DNA from: Planctomycetaceae bacterium | GTDB taxonomy: Bacteria; Planctomycetota; Planctomycetia; Planctomycetales; Planctomycetaceae | Assembly (NCBI GenBank): GCA_041398785.1 | Contig: JAWKUA010000028.1 | Coordinates: 7,012 to 71,011 of the forward strand | Length of the DNA stretch: 64,000 bases | Reading direction: 5' to 3' | Shown here: positions 1 to 8,756 of the stretch, piece by piece | How positions within the stretch are numbered: position 1 is the stretch's first letter | How the letters are laid out: each line of letters opens with the position of its first letter | Notes under the pieces: model-generated | The model's database searches: none | The model's input: only the letters and a program-made list of their open reading frames with translations | Told to the model about the DNA's origin: nothing | Made by a program: the position numbers and the translations under genes

Positions 1-854
1 ACTTCGACGCTATCCGCAGTGCTGTCATCAACGAACCGCGGGGATCGGATGTTCTGGTGGGAGCCCTGCTTTGCCGGCCCTCGGTACCCGAATGCGCTGC
101 CGGCGTTATCTTCTTCAACAACAGCGGATTCCTGAACATGTGCGGCCACGGGACGATCGGCGTCGCGGTCACCCTGGCCCATCTGGGCAGGATCGGACCC
201 GGCAGGCATCGCATCGAAACTCCCGTCGGAATTGTCACCGCTGAACTGCTCGACGCTCACCGCGTCCGAATTCAGAATGTGCCGTCTTACCGTTACCGGA
301 AAGGGGTTTCCGTCCGTGTCGACAGCGTTGGTACTGTGACCGGCGACGTGGCGTGGGGAGGCAATTGGTTCTTTCTGGTCTCGGACCACGGACAGGAACT
401 GCAGATCCGCCGCTGGAGAGAACTGACCGGTGTGACGCTGCAGATTCGCGCGGCATTGGAACGTGACGGAATCACCGGCGCGGAGGATGGCGTGATCGAC
501 CACATCGAACTGTTTGGTCCGCCGTCCGGGACTCACGCGGACAGCAGGAACTTTGTGTTGTGTCCGGGAGCGGCGTATGACCGCTCCCCCTGCGGAACCG
601 GAACCAGTGCGAAGCTGGCGTGCCTTTACGACGATGGAAAGATCCGGCCGGGAGAAGTGTGGCGTCAGGAAAGTATCGTGGGCAGTGTGTTTGAAGGCAG
701 CGTCGAATTGCCCGAACCTTCCTTTCGGGCGGCATCGACGTCCGCCGGAGGATCGGCCGTGGTGATTCCGTCGATCACGGGATCGGCCTGGGTGACCGCG
801 GAAGCCGACCTGCTGCTGGATTCGTCCGACCCCTTTTGCCACGGAATTCACTGA
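1..854 (+). CDS. 4-hydroxyproline 2-epimerase / proline racemase family (5' truncated by window edge)
   Basis: This enzyme family interconverts trans-4-hydroxy-L-proline and cis-4-hydroxy-D-proline (or L- and D-proline) through two catalytic cysteines. The reading frame is open from base 3, where an EPRGSD motif typical of the family N-terminal domain is visible, so the true start lies left of the window; the first in-frame GTG at 57 is not the start. Both catalytic cysteines are present, one in MCGHGTIG (Cys codon 141-143) and one in SPCGTGTSAKL (Cys codon 591-593). The CGHGT form, together with the FAD oxidase that follows, favours hydroxyproline epimerase over proline racemase; this substrate choice is inference. 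The stop overlaps the next ATG (ATGA), suggesting translational coupling. Confidence 0.9.
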   Translation, partial: FDAIRSAVINEPRGSDVLVGALLCRPSVPECAAGVIFFNNSGFLNMCGHGTIGVAVTLAHLGRIGPGRHRIETPVGIVTAELLDAHRVRIQNVPSYRYRKGVSVRVDSVGTVTGDVAWGGNWFFLVSDHGQELQIRRWRELTGVTLQIRAALERDGITGAEDGVIDHIELFGPPSGTHADSRNFVLCPGAAYDRSPCGTGTSAKLACLYDDGKIRPGEVWRQESIVGSVFEGSVELPEPSFRAASTSAGGSAVVIPSITGSAWVTAEADLLLDSSDPFCHGIH

Positions 855-2104
855 TGACGTCACAGTCGAAACACACGCTGATCGTCGGCGGAGGCGTCAT
901 TGGAGCATTCAGCGCCTTGTTTCTGCAAAAGTCCGGGCGGCAGGTCACTATCGTCGAAAAGGGCGAATTTGGAAAAGGCTGCTCGCATGGCAACTGCGGC
1001 TACGTTTCGCCAAGTCACGTGCTGCCGCTGACGCAGCCGGGCCAGATCATGAATGGCCTGAAAGGCATCCTCAGCAGCAACCGCGCGCTGCGGATTCATC
1101 CCCGAATGTCGCTCTCGTTCTGGCTGTGGATGCTGAAGTTTGCCGCTCGATGCAACCACCGCGACATGCTGCAGGCAGGAACGTCTCGCCATGCGCTGCT
1201 GGATCGGTCGGCAAAGCTGTATCGCGAAATCATTTCCCGCGAAAAGCTCAACGTCGAGTTCCGGACGGAAGGTCTGCTGTTCGTTTATCGTGAACTCAGG
1301 GGATTCGAACACTACGCGGCAACGGTCGAACTGCTGCGGGAGAAATTCGAAGTATCGGCGGATCGTGTCGAAGGCCGGGACCTGACCGACATGGAACCTG
1401 CTCTGAAGCCCGGTCTGGCCGGAGCATGGCATTTTCGCTGCGACGCCCATCTGCGGCCGAATCGACTGATGGCCGAACTGAAGAATCTGCTGACGGCTGC
1501 CGGCGTCCGAATCGTTGAAAATGTGCAGGTGCTGGGCTTTGTGTCACAAGATGGATCGGCGCGCAGCGTCCGGACGCCGGATCGGGAAATTTCCGCCGAT
1601 GAGTTCGTCGTGGCGACCGGGCCGTTGACGCCGATGCTGAACTCGGAGCTGGGTTGCCGGATTCCGATTCAGCCGGGCAAAGGCTACTCCATCACAATGG
1701 CTCGCCCCGAAATCTGCCCCAAAATCCCGCTGATTCTTGAAGAGTGTCATGTTGCGATCACTCCTTTCGACGCCGGGTATCGGATCGGGAGTACGATGGA
1801 ATTCGCCGGCTACAACAGCGAACTGAGCCGTCAGCGGCTGCAATACCTGCGAACCGGGGCGGCTCAGTATCTTGTGGAACCCACAGCCGAACCCGTTGAA
1901 GAAGAATGGTTCGGCTGGCGTCCGATGACGTGGGACGGCCTGCCGTATGTCGATCGCACGCCGCGGTACAACAATGTCTGGGTCGCGGCGGGCCACAACA
2001 TGCTGGGCATTTCGATGGGCCCGGCCACCGGCGAACTGGTGACAGCCCTGGTTGTCGGTTCAAAGCCCGGCATTGATCCTCACCCGCTTCGAATCGGCCG
2101 GTAG
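854..2104 (+). CDS. FAD-dependent D-amino-acid oxidoreductase (DadA-like), probable D-hydroxyproline oxidase
   Basis: A 416-residue DAO-family flavoprotein. The N-terminal Rossmann motif VGGGVIGAFS (residues 11-20) binds the FAD ADP moiety, and the C-terminal stretch with GWRPMTWDGLPYVD and AGHNMLGISMGPATG is the usual DadA-type substrate/FAD segment. The start is taken at 854, where ATGA overlaps the epimerase stop, rather than an upstream ATG at 836 inside the previous gene. In hydroxyproline degradation the epimerase product cis-4-hydroxy-D-proline is oxidised by such an enzyme to a pyrroline carboxylate, so the pair makes functional sense. The family also oxidises other D-amino acids, and the exact substrate is not proven by sequence. 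Confidence 0.88.
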   Translation: MTSQSKHTLIVGGGVIGAFSALFLQKSGRQVTIVEKGEFGKGCSHGNCGYVSPSHVLPLTQPGQIMNGLKGILSSNRALRIHPRMSLSFWLWMLKFAARCNHRDMLQAGTSRHALLDRSAKLYREIISREKLNVEFRTEGLLFVYRELRGFEHYAATVELLREKFEVSADRVEGRDLTDMEPALKPGLAGAWHFRCDAHLRPNRLMAELKNLLTAAGVRIVENVQVLGFVSQDGSARSVRTPDREISADEFVVATGPLTPMLNSELGCRIPIQPGKGYSITMARPEICPKIPLILEECHVAITPFDAGYRIGSTMEFAGYNSELSRQRLQYLRTGAAQYLVEPTAEPVEEEWFGWRPMTWDGLPYVDRTPRYNNVWVAAGHNMLGISMGPATGELVTALVVGSKPGIDPHPLRIGR

Positions 2105-2112
2105 CGGGTTGA

Positions 2113-2745
2113 ATGTCAGCAACTGGAAAGCAATTTGTGGAAAACGTAACCGCCGCAGGGCGAAAGATCCGGCCGTATCCCACGCTCGGGGCCGGCAGCA
2201 AATCCGCTTCGGCGCCGCGTGGCCCGTGGGAGATCGCCGTCTGCGGCGACCTGACGGACCGCCAGTCGGACCTGCTGTCGCGCTTCATTGAAGTCCCGCC
2301 ATCGTCATCCGGACTGGTCTACTTTGATTCGTGCGGCGGCAGCGTGTACACCGGCCTGGCGCTGGCGACACTGATCCGCAGCCGGCAACTGAAGGTCACC
2401 GCTGTGGTCGCGGGAGAATGCTCGTCTGCTGCCCTGTTGCCGTTTGCCGCCAGTGCCCGACGATACGTGACCGCGTTTTCGACGCTGTTGTTTCATCCCA
2501 TGCGATGGCAGTCGGAAGAGGACGTTCGGCTGGAAGAGGCCACGGAATGGGCTCGGCACTTCAAACAGCTCGAAACTTCGCTGGACGGGCTGCTGGCCAG
2601 GATGTTTCCCATCGATGCGGCTAAACTGGCTCAATGGAATCGTCCGGGCCGGTTCATCAGCGGACCGGAAATCGCCGAAGCCGGGCTGGCCACGCTGTAC
2701 GACCCGTTCGAAAACAGCGAGCCCTGGAAACTGCTCCGACCGTGA
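2113..2745 (+). CDS. ClpP-like serine protease (Clp/crotonase fold)
   Basis: A 210-residue protein starting 8 bases after the oxidoreductase stop and likely in the same transcript. It carries ClpP-like landmarks: FDSCGGSV (about residues 71-78) matches the oxyanion-hole motif (ClpP has NSPGGSV), GECSSAALLPF places a candidate nucleophile at Ser104, and FHPM gives a histidine at 128, 24 residues later, close to the Ser-His spacing of ClpP. The third catalytic residue is not obvious. There is no signal peptide. It lacks the strong conservation of a housekeeping ClpP and is better called a ClpP-family paralogue. Its role beside amino-acid catabolism genes is unknown. Confidence 0.7.
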   Translation: MSATGKQFVENVTAAGRKIRPYPTLGAGSKSASAPRGPWEIAVCGDLTDRQSDLLSRFIEVPPSSSGLVYFDSCGGSVYTGLALATLIRSRQLKVTAVVAGECSSAALLPFAASARRYVTAFSTLLFHPMRWQSEEDVRLEEATEWARHFKQLETSLDGLLARMFPIDAAKLAQWNRPGRFISGPEIAEAGLATLYDPFENSEPWKLLRP

Positions 2746-2810
2746 CGATCTGCCGGTCGCTGCAGAATGATGAATTGAAAATCCTGACCACCACTTTCGG
2801 AGACAATCAG

Positions 2811-3674
2811 ATGTCCAGACTCTCGGCAATCATGCTGCTGTTCAGTGTTTTCCTGATCGAGACCCCGTCGGCAGTCGCTCAGCCGGCGAAAGCAGATTCC
2901 GTCAAGCCGTCCCGCGTTTTGATGCTGACACAAAGTGCGGGGTTTCGACACGGGTCGGTGACACGACCGGCCGACAAGCTCGCTCCCGCAGAGATTTCCA
3001 TGATCCAGTTGGGAAAACAGACCGGGCTGTATACGGTCGACTGCACTCAGGACGCCGCGGCCGATTTCACGAAGGAGAACCTGCAGAACTACGATATTGT
3101 GATGTTCTACACGACTTTGAATCTGCCAATCGCGGACAACGATCTGCAGTACTTTCTGAATGACTGGCTGAAGCAGAAGGGACACGGATTCATCGGCTTT
3201 CATTCGGCTTCCGACACATTTCACGATTATCAGCCGTACTGGGACATGGTCGGCGGCACATTTGACGGTCACCCCTGGGGCGCTGGCACCACGGTGACGA
3301 TTTCCGTCCATGAACCGGATCATCCGACGATGAAACCCTTCGGCAGTGAGTTTCAGATTCGCGACGAAATTTACCAGTACAAGAACTGGCAGCCGGAAAA
3401 AGTGCGAGTCTTGATGAGCCTTGACATGTCGAAATGCGAGCCGTCGAAGCCGTACCACGTGCCTGTCGCGTGGGTGAAATCCTGGGGTGACGGGCGGGTG
3501 TACTACAACAACCTCGGCCACAACGAAACGACGTGGGCGGACCAGAGATTTCTGGATTCCGTGACGGCAGGCGTGAAATGGATTCGTGGCGACGTGGACG
3601 GCGAAAGCGCCCCGAATCCGGACGTTTCTGCGGCTCAGGAGGACTTGGCAAAACAGGCGGCCTCTGGCAACTGA
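2811..3674 (+). CDS. Secreted ThuA-domain (trehalose-utilisation-like) protein
   Basis: A 287-residue protein. The ATG at 2811 follows a good ribosome site (GGAGA about 10 bases upstream) and opens a signal peptide (MSRLSAIMLLFSVFLIETPS, cleavage near AVAQ). An upstream ATG at 2634 lies inside the previous gene and was rejected. The body fits the ThuA class I glutamine-amidotransferase-like fold: VLMLTQSAGFRHGS near the mature N terminus, IVMFYTTLNLP, GFIGFHSASDT, and GHNETTW near the C terminus. ThuA-like proteins are very abundant in planctomycetes and are linked to carbohydrate use, but their reaction is largely uncharacterised. It sits 65 bases after the ClpP-like gene and may share its transcript. 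Confidence 0.85.
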   Translation: MSRLSAIMLLFSVFLIETPSAVAQPAKADSVKPSRVLMLTQSAGFRHGSVTRPADKLAPAEISMIQLGKQTGLYTVDCTQDAAADFTKENLQNYDIVMFYTTLNLPIADNDLQYFLNDWLKQKGHGFIGFHSASDTFHDYQPYWDMVGGTFDGHPWGAGTTVTISVHEPDHPTMKPFGSEFQIRDEIYQYKNWQPEKVRVLMSLDMSKCEPSKPYHVPVAWVKSWGDGRVYYNNLGHNETTWADQRFLDSVTAGVKWIRGDVDGESAPNPDVSAAQEDLAKQAASGN

Positions 3675-3883
3675 AACACGGACAGATTGCCCGTCAACAC
3701 CCGGCAATTTGTTTCGCAGACTTGCCAAAACGCAGCCGGGATCGTCCAATGTTGGCGGGGAAAAAGTACTGGGTGGATGAAACAGGGCTGTTTCGTCGTC
3801 ACGTAACTCGCTGCCGGTGAGTCCCGCCAAACCACGAACGGATGGCGGACCGCATCGCTCGCTGCGCGGCTGAGATTTCGTTC

Positions 3884-5494
3884 ATGGAAAAAATCTTTCA
3901 GCTTGTTGATGTCTCGCACCCCACGTGGCTGCTGTACATCTCTTTGCTGGTCATTGCCGTGTACTTTCGATTTTCACGGCTGGTGACCGTGCGAAATTTC
4001 GACGTGCTGCTGCTGCTGCTGATTTCCACCACGCTGGTCATCGATGGGAAATGGCAGGCCTCCGCCGAATCCGGAGACAGCCGGCAAAGTTCCGCGAAAG
4101 AGCGCAGCGGCGACGACAATCGCGTTCCGGATGCCGACGAAGCCGCCGCAAGTTCCAGCTCGGATCCTTCAATCGCCGCGGCGGACGGCGACGCGAGCGT
4201 CAAGCCGGTCGATGAGAACGATGAAGACGATGAGACCACGGTGGCGGAATTGGCCGCCGACGAGTCTGATGATGCTGCTGTCGGCAATGATGCCGCTCCG
4301 AAGCACCGCTGGAGTTCCTTCGTCCTGCTGGCCTTTTCGATCATTCTGATCTGTCGGCTGACACTCGACGAGGCGCTGACACGACGCCCGCGACTCGAAC
4401 AGAATCTCAACCAGGCCGGGCTGACGTTTCTTTGCGTGCCGTCGTTCATCATTCTGATGATCAGCGTGCTGCTACAGCCGCCGCCGGGAGCCAACGTGGC
4501 TGTCGCCAAGTCCGGACAGGCACTGCTGCATGCCCGCGAAGCCGGCGCGAATGACGTTCCTGGCGAAAGCGCCACCACGGGAGCCACGACGACGATGCTG
4601 GCTGCGGGAGCCACAGGCGTTGCGGAGATCTCCGAAAAAATCGCTTCCAAGACGGAGAGTCCGGCCGGGCAGCAGGGAGCCGTTGAGGTCTGGGTTGCTC
4701 GCGTTCTGGTCGTACTTGCCCATTCGCTGGTCATCATCGGGCTGATGTACATTGGCCGCAGACACTTCAGCAGCACTCAACTGGGCGTGTCCATGGTCTG
4801 CCTGTATCTGCTGCTGCCGTGTACCGCTTATCGTGTGCATGATTTCGAGCAGGTGCTTCCGGCGGCGTGCCTGACCTGGGCATTCGCCAGCTATCGACGG
4901 CCGGCGGTTGCGGGAGTCCTGCTCGGTCTGGCCTGCGGAACGCTGTTTTTTGCGGTCTTTTTGCTGCCGTTGTGGGCCGTCTTCTACGGACGAAAGGGCA
5001 GTGTCCGCTTCGGGCTGTCACTGGCGGGAGTCGCCGCCGCCGTGCTGATCACGTTCGCCCTGACGTCGTCGGACACCGATTCGTTTATGAACAAGGTGGT
5101 GACGTCCATCAACTGGACGGTCTTTCGAATTTTCGAAGATGCGATGCCGGCCACCGACAGCGCGATTGGTCAGGTCTTTCTGCGGATCACGCTGGCGTCG
5201 GTGTTTTTCGTGATGCTGACGGCGATGACTGTGATTCCCCGAAAACGCAACCTGGAAAACCTGCTCGCCAATTCCACGGCCCTGGTTGTCACCGCACAGT
5301 TGTGGTACCCGGAAGAAGTCGGCAGCTACGTGCTGTGGTACCTGCCGCTGCTGCTGCTGGTCATGTTTCGGCCAAGACTGGATCGCTTTGTTCCGCCGGA
5401 AATCAGCGAAGGCCACAAGTCGGTGCTGCCCGTCGACCAGACCGCCGCCGCAAAGTCGGGCGGCACGCTTCCCCGGATTACGCTGTTCAGCTAG
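3884..5494 (+). CDS. Polytopic inner-membrane protein of unknown function
   Basis: About 536 residues from the ATG at 3884; an in-frame ATG at 3842 would add 14 residues and cannot be excluded. Two N-terminal membrane segments (YISLLVIAVYF; LLLLLISTTLVI) are followed by about 90 residues rich in Ser, Asp, Glu and Ala, then two more segments, a second low-complexity A/G/T-rich loop, and about seven further hydrophobic segments. A C-terminal hydrophilic tail ends the protein. The latter half resembles multi-span glycosyltransferase-C-like membrane proteins only in general hydropathy; I see no catalytic motif. It has no clear operon partner: the next gene is convergent and 45 bases away. Confidence 0.75.
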   Translation: MEKIFQLVDVSHPTWLLYISLLVIAVYFRFSRLVTVRNFDVLLLLLISTTLVIDGKWQASAESGDSRQSSAKERSGDDNRVPDADEAAASSSSDPSIAAADGDASVKPVDENDEDDETTVAELAADESDDAAVGNDAAPKHRWSSFVLLAFSIILICRLTLDEALTRRPRLEQNLNQAGLTFLCVPSFIILMISVLLQPPPGANVAVAKSGQALLHAREAGANDVPGESATTGATTTMLAAGATGVAEISEKIASKTESPAGQQGAVEVWVARVLVVLAHSLVIIGLMYIGRRHFSSTQLGVSMVCLYLLLPCTAYRVHDFEQVLPAACLTWAFASYRRPAVAGVLLGLACGTLFFAVFLLPLWAVFYGRKGSVRFGLSLAGVAAAVLITFALTSSDTDSFMNKVVTSINWTVFRIFEDAMPATDSAIGQVFLRITLASVFFVMLTAMTVIPRKRNLENLLANSTALVVTAQLWYPEEVGSYVLWYLPLLLLVMFRPRLDRFVPPEISEGHKSVLPVDQTAAAKSGGTLPRITLFS

Positions 5495-5539
5495 CGAACA
5501 AACCCGGCGCAGATGTTTCGGCACATGCGCTGCAACGCA

Positions 5540-6478
5540 TCAGGTTGTGTCGTTGTTTTCCGGTCGGCCCTCGACGTAGAACCAGTTGTGGATCGGCTTC
5601 AGGATTTCCCGGACGTCCGCCAGCAGAGTCTGATCGATCGGTGTTTCCGCCCAGTCGACCCATTGAGCGACTCGTTCAGGGTTTGCAGAACCGGTCACGC
5701 ACGTTGTGAAATCCGGATTGGCAATGGAAAACTGCAGCGCCAGTTGTGCCAGATCCACTCCGGCGGCAGCGCAGTGGTCGGACGCCCGCTTTGCGACGGC
5801 ACGTACTTCATCAGTCGCCTTGTGCCACACCGGCAGCGTCGCACTTGTCAGCAGTCGTGCGGAAAACGGAGCGGCGTTCATGATTCCGACGCCCTTCTCG
5901 CGGCAAATCGGCACCAGTTCCAGCGCCATGTCATTCTGCAGCGTGTAATGGTTGTAAGTCAGCAGCACATCAATGTCTGCGTTGTCCAGAATGTACCGGA
6001 ACATCTTCATGGGGTACCCGCTGACACCTACATATCGAACTTTTCCGAGTTGAACCTGTTTCCTGAGCGCCGGCAGAGTCTCCTCCACGATCTGTGACAT
6101 CTCGACGAATTCCAGGTCGTGGCACAGCACGATATCGAGATATTCAACCTTCATTCTTTCAAGGGAAATGTCGACGCTTTCCGCGACTCGCCGAGCACTG
6201 AAGTCGAAGTGTTGCGGCGCGTAGCGACCCAGCTTGGTCCCGAGGTAATAGCTGTCACGATTCAGATCGGGCAGAACCTGTCCCAGCATCACTTCGCTCA
6301 TACCGCGGCCATAATACGGCGACGTATCGATGAAGTTCATGCCGCGGTCGATCGCCACCTGGACGGCTCTCAACGCTTCGCCGATATCCACGCTTCGAAA
6401 CTCCGCGCCCAGCGAAGAGGCTCCGAAGGACAGTGCCGTCAGGTCCATGTCGGTCCTGCCAAGCCGCCGCTTTTCCAT
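5540..6478 (-). CDS. Aldo/keto reductase
   Basis: A 312-residue NADP(H)-linked oxidoreductase of the aldo/keto reductase (TIM-barrel) superfamily. The start MEKRRLGRTDM at 6478 is the classic AKR N-terminal beta hairpin; the upstream in-frame extension to 6538 does not look coding. Catalytic residues are visible as NFIDTSPYYGRG (Asp51, Tyr56), a TKLG lysine, and a LCHD histidine. The family closest in appearance is the L-galactose/L-fucose dehydrogenase type (VRYVGVSGYP and QNDMALELVP segments), so a sugar dehydrogenase role is possible. It stands alone between a convergent and a divergent gene. Confidence 0.88.
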   Translation of the reverse strand: MEKRRLGRTDMDLTALSFGASSLGAEFRSVDIGEALRAVQVAIDRGMNFIDTSPYYGRGMSEVMLGQVLPDLNRDSYYLGTKLGRYAPQHFDFSARRVAESVDISLERMKVEYLDIVLCHDLEFVEMSQIVEETLPALRKQVQLGKVRYVGVSGYPMKMFRYILDNADIDVLLTYNHYTLQNDMALELVPICREKGVGIMNAAPFSARLLTSATLPVWHKATDEVRAVAKRASDHCAAAGVDLAQLALQFSIANPDFTTCVTGSANPERVAQWVDWAETPIDQTLLADVREILKPIHNWFYVEGRPENNDTT

Positions 6479-6799
6479 CTTGAAATTACTTTCGAATGTC
6501 GGTGGAAGCCCCGGTGCGCGACTCGCCGCGCGAGGCACCAGGAAGAGTTGGCGAAATGATCCCGGTGTGACTTCAGAAGTTCAAGCCGGCAGAATCGACG
6601 ACGATGCGAACTGATTCAAAGCAGCGGACGTTGCAACCGCCCCGTCGCTGTATTCGCATTGACGGCCGCCTCGCGGTGAGACGGGTCCGCGCGGACACTG
6701 GTTGCGAACGGGGTGCTTCCCCGATAGCCTTGCCGCCTCTGCGGGCGGCACATCGACCTGGCAGTGATATCGACGAATTCCTTCCGGAGCACACCTTTC

Positions 6800-8533
6800 A
6801 TGTCTACGGGCGAGAACCGGGTCGAACATGACCGCGTGGTGATTAACGAGGCTCGACAGCGGGGCCCGCTGGCAACTCTGGCAGCGTTCACGAAACTGTC
6901 AGGGCCCGGCTGGCTGCAGGGAGCCATCACGCTGGGCGGCGGTTCGCTGGGCGGCAGCCTGTATCTGGGAGTTCTGCTTGGCTACGGAACAATGTGGCTG
7001 CAGCCGGTCGCCATGATTCTGGGCATCGTCATGCTGGCCGCGATTTCCTACGTCACGCTGTCGACCGGTCGGCGTCCGTTCGAAGCCATCAACCGTGAAA
7101 TCAATCCGGTGCTAGGCTGGTCCTGGCTGATTGCCACGATGATGGCCAACATGGTCTGGTGCATGCCGCAGTTTTCGCTGGGCACGGGAGCCTTCACGCA
7201 GAATCTGTTTCCCGGAATGGCGGACTGGAGTGCGATCCTGATTCTGTTTGTCTGCGCAAGCGTGGTGATCTGGTCCTACAACAGCGGAAGCCGCGGTGTC
7301 CGGATCTTTGAAATGCTGTTGAAGATCATGGTCGCGGTGGTGGTGATTTCGTTCTTCGCGGTCGTGCTCAGAATGACGTTCAGCGAACAGGGTCTGCCGT
7401 GGGGCGAAATCCTTGCCGGCTTCATTCCCAACAGCAACTTTACTGACGTGTCGTCACGTCTGTCGGCGGACATCGAAGCCACTGGCGCGTTCAGTGAATT
7501 CTGGCGCGGGCAGGTTCTGGATCCGCAGTGGAAGACGATGATCACGGCCACTGCGACGGCGGTCGGCATCAACATGACGTTTCTGATGCCGTACTCGCTG
7601 ATTCGCAAGGGCTGGGACCGTGACTTCCGGGGGCTGGCAATCTTCGACCTTGCCACGGGGCTGTTTGTACCTTACCTGCTGGCGACAAGCTGTGTCGTGA
7701 TCGCTGCGGCGTCCCAGTTTCACGGGATTCCGGAAGCCGGATTCCTGCCATCGTCGGCGGAGGTGCCCGTTTCGGCGGGAATTCGCGCCGGTGTCAACAA
7801 GCTGCTGGATGCGCGGCTGGCCAGTGAATGGGGCGACGAGTTTGCCGCAAAGTTCGGCAGGGATGGTGAACGATCAGAAGCCCAGGCCGCTGCTCTGGCG
7901 GAAGCCCGGGAGAACCTGCCCCAGGCGGACGTTCGCATGGCGGCGATTCTTGTGCAGCGCGACAATCAGCAGTTGGCCGCATCCCTGGAAAAACTCAGCG
8001 GCCGGACGACAGCGCACGTTATCTTTGGTGTCGGCGTCCTGGCGATGGCGATTTCAACAATCATCATCCTGATGCTGATCAACGGCTTCGCGCTGTGTGA
8101 ACTGCTGGGGCATGACGCCGACAGCAATACGTTTCGGATCGGCTGCCTGCTGGCGGGGCTGAGCGGTGCTCTGGGTTCCCGTTTCCTGTGGACAACGGGT
8201 GCGAAGGCGTGGCTGGTCGTGCCGACGTCCATGTTTGGAGCCGTGTTGCTGCCGATCGCGTATATCACCTTCTTCTTCATGATGAACTCAAAGAAGCTGC
8301 TGGGCCAACATATGCCGACGGGTATCACTCGCGTGAAATGGAATGTGCTGATGTTGCTGGCGCTGTGCTATGCCGGCACGGTCTGTACGGCGTCGATCTA
8401 TCAGACCGGTTCGACGGGCCGGATGGTCGGCTTTGGAGGGCTTGCGGCGATCGTCGTTCTGGCGCTTGTTGTGCAGACGAAACGCGGAACTGCCGGCGAC
8501 CCTGACGCTTCTGTCGAATCTGACGCCGCCTGA
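6800..8533 (+). CDS. Nramp-fold membrane transporter, divergent (metal-ligand motifs altered)
   Basis: About 577 residues with 11 or so membrane segments. The start at 6800 (MSTGENR) follows GGAG in the leader; an ATG at 6764 is in frame but lacks such a site. The N-terminal GPGWLQGAITLGGGSLGG aligns in position with TM1 of Nramp metal transporters, but the DPGN metal-binding motif is replaced, and TM6 reads FLMPYS where Nramps have MPH. Between membrane segments near the middle is a soluble insert of roughly 90 residues (charged, A/E/R-rich; nucleotides about 7770-8010). Nramp proteins import Mn/Fe by proton symport; because the ligand residues differ, the substrate here is uncertain, and Mg-type Nramp relatives also lose these motifs. 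Confidence 0.72.
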   Translation: MSTGENRVEHDRVVINEARQRGPLATLAAFTKLSGPGWLQGAITLGGGSLGGSLYLGVLLGYGTMWLQPVAMILGIVMLAAISYVTLSTGRRPFEAINREINPVLGWSWLIATMMANMVWCMPQFSLGTGAFTQNLFPGMADWSAILILFVCASVVIWSYNSGSRGVRIFEMLLKIMVAVVVISFFAVVLRMTFSEQGLPWGEILAGFIPNSNFTDVSSRLSADIEATGAFSEFWRGQVLDPQWKTMITATATAVGINMTFLMPYSLIRKGWDRDFRGLAIFDLATGLFVPYLLATSCVVIAAASQFHGIPEAGFLPSSAEVPVSAGIRAGVNKLLDARLASEWGDEFAAKFGRDGERSEAQAAALAEARENLPQADVRMAAILVQRDNQQLAASLEKLSGRTTAHVIFGVGVLAMAISTIIILMLINGFALCELLGHDADSNTFRIGCLLAGLSGALGSRFLWTTGAKAWLVVPTSMFGAVLLPIAYITFFFMMNSKKLLGQHMPTGITRVKWNVLMLLALCYAGTVCTASIYQTGSTGRMVGFGGLAAIVVLALVVQTKRGTAGDPDASVESDAA

Positions 8534-8698
8534 ATTTTCTGCTCAGTTGTCACAATCCGTTGACGACGGGAAATGCCGTATTCGCAATTGATGTGTCGAC
8601 GATAGAGATGGAGGAACGATCACACCCTGATCCGTTCCGGCTTCAACATTCGGTCCGAACACCGTTGCCAGGACTTGCTCCCAAAACGGTTTCACCGT

Positions 8699-8742
8699 CG
8701 CCGTCATCGTTCAACCCCCTCTGAACGGTGACGGCGATTTTT
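8699..8742 (+). terminator. Rho-independent terminator after the Nramp-like gene
   Basis: A 15-bp stem (8699-8713 pairing with 8722-8736, one G-U/mismatch position), an 8-base loop and a run of five T at 8738-8742. It lies 166 bases after the transporter stop and ends 14 bases before the xerD start, so xerD must have its own promoter overlapping it or depend on read-through. Confidence 0.75.
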
Positions 8743-8756
8743 GTGCGCGGAATGCT

